Source: Botrytis cinerea B05.10 (Eukaryota; Ascomycota; Leotiomycetes; Helotiales; Sclerotiniaceae). Taken from it: DNA of 64,000 bases. Of this stretch, positions 32,671-43,033 are shown piece after piece. The position numbers and the translations under genes were made by a program. The DNA lies in contig NC_037326.1 in the NCBI RefSeq assembly GCF_000143535.2, forward strand, positions 183,159-247,158, in the 5' to 3' direction. The stretch's first letter is position 1, and each line of letters opens with the position of its first letter. The notes beneath the pieces were generated by a model. It had not been told where the DNA came from and did no database searches. It saw nothing but the letters and a program-made list of their open reading frames with translations.

Positions 32671-34699
32671 ATTCTTTTTATTCTTTAAAAAGAGGTAATC
32701 CATTAATTAGTTTAAGTAGCAAATCACTATCAATATTATTATAATTTTTATGAGAAGAATATTCGGAAGAGATAGTAGAGAATTCTTTAGTATAATTTCA
32801 AGTTAATTAGAAGGAAATGTTGAAGGATTTTTTCAAAATAATGGTAATAAAAGTTAAATAATGAAATAATAATAATCTATTAGTGGAGATAATTAAAGTC
32901 TTTAAGAAATGATTGTCGATGCTTAAGTGATGGTATGGTAACGAATCGATATTATAGATGGTTTAATTCAAAAAGAGATGTTTAACAAAATAATAAAAGA
33001 AATGGAGAAAGTAAAATAGATTTATAAAAGGGTTATAGAGTACAACTTATATATTCTCCTTTTGGTTAATGATGATAGTGTTATAGTTTTATTATTATTG
33101 ATTTGTTAGGTTATTGTATTTAATTAGGGGAAACCCTTAAAATTATAAAGATTGGAGAAATATGTAGGCGAGAATATTGGGAAGATAAAGGATTTCTTTT
33201 TTTAAATAGAAATTATATTTCGAAGCAATGATGAATACTACTTTTCGATAGATAAAAAGAAGATCGATTATATTATTCAATACTTTGAAAAACAATTTTT
33301 ATTGATATAACATTGATACAAAAGCGAATCAGTTAATATCAATTTAAGCTGATTCGATTTTAAGGAATATATATATAATTTTATTATGAATAAAGGGAAT
33401 CGATAGTGATAAATAATCTAACAAATCATTTATACAAAATAACAATTAAGGTAATCAATAAATGTGTTTATAAACTATTTAGAGAGTTTAGAGGAGGATA
33501 TTGAATTAGAGGTGGATAGTATTCGAAAAAAGAGGCTTTTTATAGAACTACGTTTGTATATAGTTAAGAGAATATCGGAATCTCTATAACAATTAAAATC
33601 CAGGGGTGAATTAATAAAACAAGCTTATAAATTGAAAAATGTAAATAAGTTTTATTATAAACAAAATATTGATGAATCATAAGAACTCTATAAACAGATT
33701 TAATTATTTCAAAATTTATAATATTTATTAAAACGAGTTTATTTCGAAGTCGAATAACAAATAGATATCATTACAAAACCTTCAAAATCAATTCAAAAAA
33801 AGATTCAAAAAAATGAATTGGTCAATATCAAATCCACTATAATATTGTATATAAATTGTATAAAGAATATTATTTGTTATAAATATCAACAAAGAGAATA
33901 TTACACTTTCAATTACTGAAATCTTATTATATATTAATATTGTAAAGGAAGTTATAGATTTAAAGAATGTTTAAGAATTATATCATAACCTTCCCAATAA
34001 AGAAATGCTTAAATTCAACTATTATTCTAAATGTCCTATTAATATTGAATCCCTAAATAAAAGGATATACTACCTTTATTATTATAATAATATTTTAATT
34101 AAAAAATAAATTGATAGTGTTTCGATACTTTATTAATTCAAAAGTATAAGCCAATATTATTTAATAATCTAAATATATTGAATAAAACTGATTGTTTATT
34201 AAAAAAGGAATAACTTTAATATCTACAAATGATATTATAATGCCATTATATAGTAACTATCAGTTTTCTATTGAAATAAAAGATTAAAAAGGAAAAAAGA
34301 AAACCTTCACCCACAAATTTATTATTATTATATTAAACTTATTCAAAATCGATATTATATTTGGATTACTCTAATTATAAATAGTAAATCTAAATATCAA
34401 TTGAAAATCGATATCTTTTCATTATCACCTCTTTTTTAACAATCTCGAAATGATTTCTGTAAACGAATTCTATAGTAAAGTGAAAAAGGGTATTTATATA
34501 TATATTATACTATTAGAAATCCAACCCTATTATTATAAAGATAATAGATACCACTGAATACTTATACTCTCCATATTAAATATCTTTGAAAAATATTAAG
34601 AATATTAATAAACCTTTTTTGAAAAAGAAAGTAATACTCTATCAAAATATTATTTAATAAAACATTGCATTGATTTCGAAGTCGATTCGAAATCTTTTT

Positions 34700-35360
34700 A
34701 AGAATTAATCTATTTTTTATTTAAAAAGGAATTAATAATATTAAGGGAATATTTAATAAAATATCAAAAAAAGGAATGAATAAGGAAATCTATTAATTCA
34801 ATAAGGGCATTAATTATATTTGTTTTTAAAAAAGGGGGAGGTTATTAGTTTTATATTAACTACCAGGATCTAAATAGGATAATTAAAAAGAATTGAATTT
34901 TACTATTCTTAATCAATGAGTTCTTAAATTGACTTCGATAAGGTATTGTTTTTATTAAATTGAATTTATAAGATATTTATTATTATATTTATATTAGGGA
35001 AGATAATGAATGAAAAATAATGTTTTGTATACAATATAGGCAATTCGAATATTTAGTTATACTATTCGATCTAATTAATACTCTAGCAATATTCCAAATA
35101 TACATTAATCAAGTATTATTAAATTTGATAAATATTATATATATAATATATCTAAATAATATTCTGATTTATTTTGAAAATAAAGAAAGCTATATACAAA
35201 ATATCTATAGGATTCTCAAATATCTTATAAAATACAAACTATTTACAAAATTGAAAAAATATATCTTTTATATTTATAAGATTGAATTCCTAGAATTCAT
35301 TGTTTTGAAAACAAAAATAATAATAAAATTCAATTGTATTCAAACTATTACAGAATAATT
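34700..35360 (+). pseudogene. Reverse transcriptase domain of the gypsy element
   Basis: The region 35020-35358 is open and gives the classical order: Phe-Glu-Tyr-Leu-Val, then Phe-Asp-Leu-Ile-Asn (for FGLTNA), then Phe-Gln-X-Tyr-Ile-Asn, then Tyr-Leu-Asn-Asn (for YLDD), then Tyr-Lys-Leu-Phe-Thr-Lys-Leu-Lys-Lys-Tyr, then Glu-Phe-Leu-Glu-Phe-Ile-Val. Changes from the family pattern are Asp-to-Asn, Cys-to-Tyr and Gly-to-Glu, all G-to-A on this strand, which is what RIP on the opposite strand gives. Confidence 0.9.
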
Positions 35361-37709
35361 AATATTTATAAACCTTAAAAAGCTATAGGTGTTTTTAAGC
35401 TTTGCAAACTTTTATCAATAGTTTATTAAAATCTATTTGATAATAATTCATAGAATAATCGCTTTTATAAAGGGAATAAAGAAAGATAAAATAGTAGAGA
35501 AGTTTATATGAATAAAGGAGGCTCAAGATGCATTTGAGATATTAAAGAAAGTATTCATTATAGTATTGATATTCAAGCATTTCGAATTATTGCTTTATAT
35601 CATAATCAAAACCGATTCGTTAATATTTGCTTTAGAATATATCCTATTATAATTATTCGAAAAAGAGATTGTAGAAGTATCAATACAATAATAGTATTCT
35701 ATCGTTTTCTATTCGAAAAAATTGAATCTTATAGAACAATGATATTTTATTTATAATTAGAAATTATTAGCAATATATATTGTATTTATATAATGGCATT
35801 ATTATTTGATAAATAATTGATATATTATTATAATGAAATTGAATTATAACAGTTTACAATATTTTATAATGAAAAAGATCTTTAATGGTAGATAAGTTAA
35901 ATAAATGGAAATACTAATAGTCTACAACTTTGAAATAATATATAGGATAAGGAAACTAAATCCAATCAATAGATTATTGTGCTGTTCTAATTATATTATT
36001 GATATAAAGGATATTAATAATATACTATCCATATTCCAAAATAAATTAAAAAGTATTATAATTATTACAAATTTATTTTATAAATCCACCATAAAAACGA
36101 AACCCTTATATATTATTATTAATTGTTTACAAAAGAAAGAATATAATTTATTATTATATAAATAATTAATTTTATTGATAAAAACTAATTACAAATAATC
36201 GATATTATATCGGATTATTAATATTTTTATATCTAATGAAATAGTATTCGAATTTATATCAGAATCAATAGAAAAAGCTTTATTGTAATTTCAAAAAGAA
36301 AATGATTTTATAAAGAATAAAGAGTATTTAAAATAAAAATTATATTCTATCAAAAATACCTTACTATAATAGATAGATATTAATAGACTCTTTAAATATA
36401 AAAAAAGTATATACATACCACCAAATAACATTCTCAAAATAGAAATCTTAAAAACACATCACAATAATCCTACTAAAGATTATTAAAATATCACTAAAAC
36501 ATTAGAAATATTAAAGTTTAAATATTATTAACCTTTAATAAAAAAAGATATCAAACAATATATTAAAATATATACAATATATTAATAAACCACTATCAAA
36601 AGATATAAACCACACAACAAATTACAAACCCTCCCTATTCCAAAAGAACTTTGAAAAAAGATAATTATAAATTTTATTATAGATTTATCTTTTTCAAAAT
36701 ACAGAAAATATATATACAATTTTATTCTAATAATAATTAATAAATTTATAAAGCTAATTTAATATATTACTATCAACAAGACAATATTATCTTTTAAATT
36801 AGTTAATATTATAATTAATATAATATTTAAAGACTTTGATATATTAAAAGATATAATCTTTAATAAGGGATTATAATTTATTAATAAATTTTGGAATAAT
36901 TTAATATTTTATTTATAAATCTATTATAAACTATTAATAGTATTCTATTTATAAACCAATAATCAAATTGAATAACAAAATCAAAATTTGATTTATTATA
37001 TAAATTATTACACCAACTATAAACAAAACAATTGGATATTGCTATTGCCCCTTATTGAATTTATATATAATATAATATAACACAGTACAATTAATACAAA
37101 CTTATTTTAGATTATATATAAATTCCAACCTATATTCTATTATATTAACAAGGATATCGATTTAAAGGAAAGGGTATTAATAATATACAAATGTATCGAT
37201 ATTTTAGAAAAAGAAAAAGAAAAGCTAAAAGAATTCTGGAAATCAGTAATTAATCAAAAAAATAAGAATATTATAAAGAGGTTATTACAATAATATAATA
37301 TCAAAAACAAAATGATACTAAACACAAAGAATATTAAACAATTATAATCTAAAAAAGAATTCTTTAATTGATTTATAAGCCTTTTTATTGTAACAAATAT
37401 AAAAATCAATAAATAAGTATATGAATTTAAATTACTACCCATTTATAAAATCTACAATATATTCTATGTTTTTTTATTCAAACCATAATATAAATAATAG
37501 AATACCATTAATTCACTACTATTAAAAGAAATTAACGATTATATAGAATATAAGATGAAAAGGATTTTAGCATATAGAAAAAAAGATAAAGGTATATAAT
37601 ATTTGGTGCAATGAAAGGGCTATTAATTGATAAAAGATATATGGAAAGTATTTTACAATTTAAAAAATGTAAAAGTAATGATGGAAGAATATTATAAAGA
37701 AAAAGTATT

Positions 37710-39701
37710 ATTAATATAGAAAAAGAAGAAAATAAGAAAAAAGCTTAAAAATACTTGATATAAAAAGACTTTACAAAACTCATATCCAAAACATATATAT
37801 TATATCAAACTACCCAAAAAGAATTATCCAATAAAGAAATCAGAAAGAATAATTCCTTTGAATTTATAATATATCAATAATCAAATCCAAATAACCCATC
37901 ATACAAAAAGAATTCTAAAAGATTGAAATCAATTTCCTAATTTATTTATCTAATTTAAAAAATCAGTTACAATATCTTGATTACTAAAAAGAATAGAACT
38001 TATATCATTAGCATATCCCTCGGAATTTGCAAATCCGATTTAATCAACCTCACCTCTTTCATTAATTTTATTTTAATTACTAACTCCTTCCTCTTCGTTT
38101 TCACAAATCTTATTAACAAAACAAACTCCTATCAAAAAACCAACAACAATCCATTACTTTTTGAAAATCCATTCCATATTAGAATTCTTAAAGCGAAGTT
38201 TTTGAAATGAATCTATTTAATTATTAGATTTATCAATATAGATTTATTGAATAATACTAGAAGCCCTTTTTCGAGATTTAAAAAAGCTTATAAGATAAAA
38301 GCGGGGTGTCAATATATTGTAAAAAATAAATTGCAATGATTTAGAAGTGGAAAAAGGAATAACAGATCTAATCATAAGCTTATCAAATCGAGAATAATGA
38401 AACGTAATAGAAGAAGTATTCTTTTTGTTTAAGTTTCCAAATAATAAAGTTAGTATACTTTTATTCAAAAAGTGATACAAGATATCAATAATTTGATGAA
38501 ATTGATTCAATATATTATTTTTTTTAGAAATAAACTCTTTGGATTTATTAAAATCTACGATTATATTTCTCTTCAATTTTGCAGAATCTTTTCGAAGGTT
38601 TTGTTAAGCTATCATAAAGATAACAGAATTTGTCTGATTCAATGAAATAGAAATATAATAGTGATTTAGGGAACCAGCTATTATATTCAGATTCTGATTA
38701 TTATCTGAGGGTTTTGGAGGAGTTTAGATATCTTGTAGTGTATTAACGATAATATATATAACATAAGAGTATATAACCGAAGCTATAAATTCCCTTTCTT
38801 TGTTTAAGTTTAAAATAGCGATTAATAGTGTAGTAGGAGTTGTAACAGCGATGTTTAAGGTAGGCAGGTTATTTTAAGAATTATCAAATCAGCTATTAAC
38901 AATATCAAAAAGTAAGAATAGAGTAATCGATAATAAATCGATACAAATCTACAATATATTTTATAAGATTGTTAATTCTATTCAATTTAAATATTAAAAG
39001 AAGAATCAATTCCTTTATAGATTATAATTTGTAAATCCCTTTTTATTTAATCTCTTTTCAAAAGAAAGTTTTTATTATCTTAATATATCGATTATATTAA
39101 TAAATTATTATCTTGGAGGCATCTTTATTTTTTTAATTATTATTTAAAATAAGATATTAAAAAATATAAATTTAATATAAGAGATTTATATCAAAAACAA
39201 AACAAAGAAATATTGAAAGGCAAATTTTCTTTTGTTTATAATAATAATTATATTTAGTAATAGGATTTTTATTAAAATAATAAAATTTGTTGTTAGAAGA
39301 GATAACAATTTGTTTAGAATATTGAAGGTAAGTAGGGATAATTAATGTGGAAAGAGTTATTGTAAATCGATTAATAATAATAATTGAAGTAATAGATTGT
39401 AATGTAGTTATTTTTGTATGAGTAAATAAGGGGGAATAATCTAATTGTGGAAGATATATTAGAGGCAAAAAGATTTTCTTTATAGAATTATCAATGATTT
39501 GTTGATAAGGTGGTAAGATATATAAGAATATTATTGTTTGCTTATTTATTGTTTGTAATATCTAAATAAGATTGAAATTGCTTTTGAAATGTGATGTAGA
39601 ATTGGGTATATAGTAATACAACAATGCAATTTATATTCCGAATAAACAATATAGAAGGAAGCAAATACTTTTTGAAATGCAAAGTATAAAGAGAGGGGTT
39701 C
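37710..39701 (-). other. Extra region between pol and the 3' LTR with antisense open frames
   Basis: About 1.9 kb with no pol domain. The longest open stretches run antisense (38244-38576, 110 codons, and 39172-39468, 98 codons). The first has a mixed, fairly protein-like composition (Phe-His-Tyr-Ser-Arg-Phe-Asp-Lys-Leu-Met). The second is Ile/Thr/Tyr-rich and may be chance. No family recognised. Confidence 0.4.
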
Positions 39702-39884
39702 TATTATGGGACAAAATGTGACCAGTTCAATTAGATATATAATAATAAACCTTTCAGATTTATTATATATCGAATAGAATTTGTATATGTATAAATTATA
39801 TAATTTGCATAATTATAAAAAAGCAATGAAAAGTCTTGATACTATAATATACTAGTTGATTCATTACTATTATTCATTCTAACA
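39702..39884 (+). repeat. 3' LTR of the gypsy element
   Basis: Starts TATTATGGGACAAAATGTG and ends TTCATTCTAACA. Aligns over its full 183 bp to the 5' LTR with many C-to-T and G-to-A differences. Confidence 0.9.
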
Positions 39885-39889
39885 CTTAG

Positions 39890-39899
39890 TACTGTAATA
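39890..39899. mobile_element. 107-bp repeat, copy E2, right 10 bp
   Basis: TACTGTAATA corresponds to the last 10 bases (mutated ...GTTGTAACA) of E3, immediately after the gypsy target duplication. Confidence 0.6.
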
Positions 39900-40560
39900 C
39901 TTATATTATTATTAATATTCTTTTTAATTGATATATTGAATAATCTAAATTCCATTTACTTTCTTTAATTCGAATTCTTTTTTATTTAATTATATAATCT
40001 TTCTTTAATTACTTTTTTTTCTTTGATAATAGTATGATTGAATATTCTCTATTATCAATACCTACATATAAAATCTAATTTCTTTTTTATTTACATTTTT
40101 AAAATATAAAGTTTAAAACATATTATATAATTTTTTAAATTTATGTTCATATAATTCTTTTCAAATTGTACATATATTGATATTTTAATATTAAAAATAT
40201 TTTTCATTTATTTGAAGATTTTTTTTTCTATATTTTGTTATAATTCTTATAATTCAATGAATCTTCTTAAAAGTTGCTTTAAACTTTTGATAAGATTTTT
40301 CTTTTTAAATTCTTTAAATCGAATTGAATATGAATATGTTCTTTATAATATATTTAAATTTAAGGTAATCTATTCTTAGGAATTTCTATTAAGTTTAATT
40401 TAGATGATTTTAGAGTATCGAGGGATATATTAATTTTGATGAGATTTATGATTATTGTTTTAGTGATTACATTCAATTTTCATTTTAAATTTGAATAGAT
40501 AATAATAAAGATTGAAATAATAATAGAGTTTTTAAAATAAGGTGTGATAAATAAGATGGC
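39900..40560. other. AT-rich tract
   Basis: No ends or frames recognised. Confidence 0.3.
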
Positions 40561-41144
40561 TGGGCTTATCTCGCCTAAGTGTGTAATAAGCCAAGGCCTC
40601 AACTTTTACTATTTACTTAGTTCCCAGTATTTGAAAGAATCTTGTTTATCATGAAAATTATTCCCGAGACTGTTGTGAATTGAATCTAAGACGTTGGTTG
40701 AGAAGATTCCAATATATCATCTTTCTTTCCATAATATGCTCTTCATATAGATCCCAAGGAATCATAGTCAAGATTTACTTTGGGGAGAGTATTTGAGTAC
40801 GATAAAATCGTTGAAAAGCGAAGCTATTTGAATACATTGAACTCGTTTCAACTGATACTAGTATGGCTCAAACCTCGCACCTCTCACCTCCTTCACTCAC
40901 TTCATGTCCTCTCATTCCCTAGCCCTTTAGCCCACCTCTCCCTCTCCCTCATCCAAACCTTCATACCCTGAATCCATATTTACAAGCCATCAAAATACTC
41001 TTCTTCCTCACTCTTCCCCTCCTTTCACACTCCCGGAAAAGGGCAATGACACTCCATTACTTCCTTTCCCATTAACAACTGATATCAAATATCTTTTAAT
41101 TAAATGATATCATAAATTCATCATTGAAGGTTAAATCTTATAAT
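40561..41144. other. Short GC-richer island
   Basis: 40561-41080 has genic composition, with pyrimidine-rich tracts on the + strand at 40870-41050. A 63-codon + frame (40780-40971) is Ser/Leu/His/Pro-rich and unconvincing. Probably a remnant of intergenic or gene-end sequence. Confidence 0.3.
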
Positions 41145-41251
41145 TGTTATAGAATAATTATAACTCTATATAATAGGTTTGATATTGATTAAACTATTTA
41201 TATCATTTTAGAATTATATAACCAAATAATAGAGTACTTGATGTTGTAACA
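41145..41251. mobile_element. 107-bp TG...CA repeat, copy E3 (best preserved)
   Basis: Starts TGTTATAGAATAATTATAAC and ends GATGTTGTAACA. TG...CA ends and the short inverted TGTTA/TAACA are LTR-like. The five flanking bases are ATAAT on the left and GTAAT on the right, a near match. A TAA microsatellite follows directly. Confidence 0.7.
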
Positions 41252-41939
41252 GTAATAATAATAATAATAATAATAATAGTTTTAAAACTCTATATAAATT
41301 TAATCTTTATTTTTTAAAAAAATATACTACTTTAATGTTTTACAAATTTCAAATCGCTGTCCTCTTTATTGAAAAGAATTCAATTATTTATACTTCAAAT
41401 TTTATAAAGAAATAAAAGAATAATCTACTTTCAATTATCTTTATATAATAAAAAATTGTTCTATTTTATCTTAATTCTACTTCTAATTTCAATTAAATAC
41501 AAAATTACCTTACTTAATCAAATTAATTTAACACCCCTCTTTAATTATCTAACTTTAATAAATAAAATTCTACTCTATTTAAAAACATTCTTTAATTCAA
41601 TTTACTTTTATTTCTTTTATTTTATTTATATAATAACTGAAAAAAAGAAATAGAAAGAGAAAGAAAAAGCTTTTTATATATTTTAAATTTGAAAAATAAC
41701 TCAAAATAATAAATTTGTTTTTGTATATTTTATTTATATATTATAAAAGAAAAAGTAGTAAATATCGAAATATATAATATTATATAACTAAATGAATTTC
41801 ATAATTCTTTCCTTTATATATAAAAAGAAAAATCATATCTTATTATAAATTATTTCAATTTATATTATTTATTTTATATAGACTTTTATAATGCTTCACC
41901 TAGTAATTTGAATTCGACCTCCCCCCGCGCAAGTGAGGC
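41252..41939. repeat. TAA microsatellite and AT-rich tract
   Basis: (TAA)n at about 41252-41278, then AT-rich sequence. A 65-codon frame at 41456-41653 is Leu/Ile/Tyr/Phe only and is composition-driven. Confidence 0.4.
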
Positions 41940-42562
41940 AAATAATTATAATAATATATTCCCTCCGTTATTAATAAAATAGCTATTTTCATTTCATTAA
42001 TAATAAATAAAATTAATACTTTTTGAGATTCGTTCAATATTAAATTTCAATAGGAAAAAAGAAAATAAAGGTTTTGAAAGATCTTAAAGATTTAAATATT
42101 AAAGTTATAGGAAAAGTAAACGAAAGGGGAGTAAGTATAAAAGCTAGGAGAAAAAGAGAAATTAATATAAGAGTTAGAAAGAAAGAAGTAAATATAGAAA
42201 CTAGAAGGAGAGGAGTAAGTTAAAAGCTAAAGGAGAGTGAGAAATAAGTTATTTATATTACTTCTAATTTATTCTTCAATTAGAAGCTTTATTATTATAT
42301 TATATTATAAAGAACATACTATATAACTTTCATTTATATATTCACATTTATTGATTAATAATCGAATTTAATATAAATAAACTTTTCAACTGAGAATAAT
42401 TATTTTAAATTAAAACTTAAAAAATTCACTAAATCCTTTCAGAATAAAATTCTCTTCCTATATATAAAAATAAGTTTCATTTAATTGATACTTTAAAAAT
42501 ACTTTTTTCAATATATTATAAAAATATTAAGGATTTTATTATATTAATAAAGTGTTCACTTT
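41940..42562 (-). mobile_element. Family A element, both ends truncated (reverse)
   Basis: Aligns to the middle and right of A5/A2 (for example CTTCTAATTTATTCTTCAATTAGAAG near 42262) up to AATAAAGTGTTCACTTTC, then breaks off at about 42562 without the conserved GCGGATTCTGTC end. The left end is also missing. Confidence 0.75.
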
Positions 42563-42744
42563 CTTTCCCCACCGAATAACCTCATCCTTACTCTTCTCGG
42601 ATGAGTTTTTGTTACTAACCCTCTTTCACTAAAGTGTCCCTCGACTTTTTTTCGGCCACTTAGGATTTTTGAGTCAAATTTATGCCACATTGGGTTGCTG
42701 ATGTTTACTGTCCAAGCAGCGGATTTAGTTGAACTAGATGCCAT
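42556..42744 (-). pseudogene. 5' fragment of a gene cut by the truncated family A element
   Basis: From ATG 42742-42744 (context CATCATGG) the minus frame gives about 60 protein-like residues (Ala-Ala-Trp-Thr-Val-Asn-Ile-Ser-Asn-Pro-Met-Trp-His-Lys-Phe) and then runs into the family A fragment. It is either a short protein or the first exon of a truncated gene. Not recognised. Confidence 0.4.
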
Positions 42745-43033
42745 GATGAACAGCGATCAATTAGATGCTTAAACCCCTATTGTAAATCGGTGACAAGCAG
42801 TTTTCTGAGGGAAATAACTGACTGGACGTTCACATAAACGAAATTTTAGACATATGTTTGATATTGCCATCCAAGTTTCAATGAGTAGTAAAATTATTAC
42901 TCGAGGAACAGTAAGATCCATACGGAGGAATGTGATTGCTAAAAATTTCTCATTTTCACTTGCATTTCTTGTCTATCAGATATGTTTCTTAGGGCTACAC
43001 CCTCTCTTACATTCCAAATCTTCACCTCAAATT
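42745..43033. other. Spacer downstream of the protease gene
   Basis: Only the putative 3' flank of the protease gene. No frame I would defend. Confidence 0.4.

Larger units (their letters stand above)
32488..39884 (+). mobile_element. Ty3/gypsy LTR retrotransposon with chromodomain, inactive
   Basis: Complete element bounded by 183-bp LTRs and a perfect 5-bp duplication CTTAG (32483-32487 and 39885-39889). Domains read through many RIP-type stops: a zinc-knuckle-like Cys cluster near 33878-33975; protease region about 34100-34450; reverse transcriptase 34700-35360, where the YLDD box reads YLNN; RNase H about 35500-35990; integrase about 36430-37100 with an HH...CC-like start; and a chromodomain-like stretch near 37585-37700. 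A purine tract AAAGAGAGGGG at 39689-39699 directly precedes the 3' LTR. About 1.9 kb lie between the chromodomain and the 3' LTR. The element is dead: the coding region is saturated with stops and the key Asp pair is lost. Confidence 0.92.

Noticed and set aside
32488..39884. Gypsy element as a potentially active retrotransposon
   Set aside because: The catalytic YLDD is YLNN and stops occur throughout, despite intact-looking termini.
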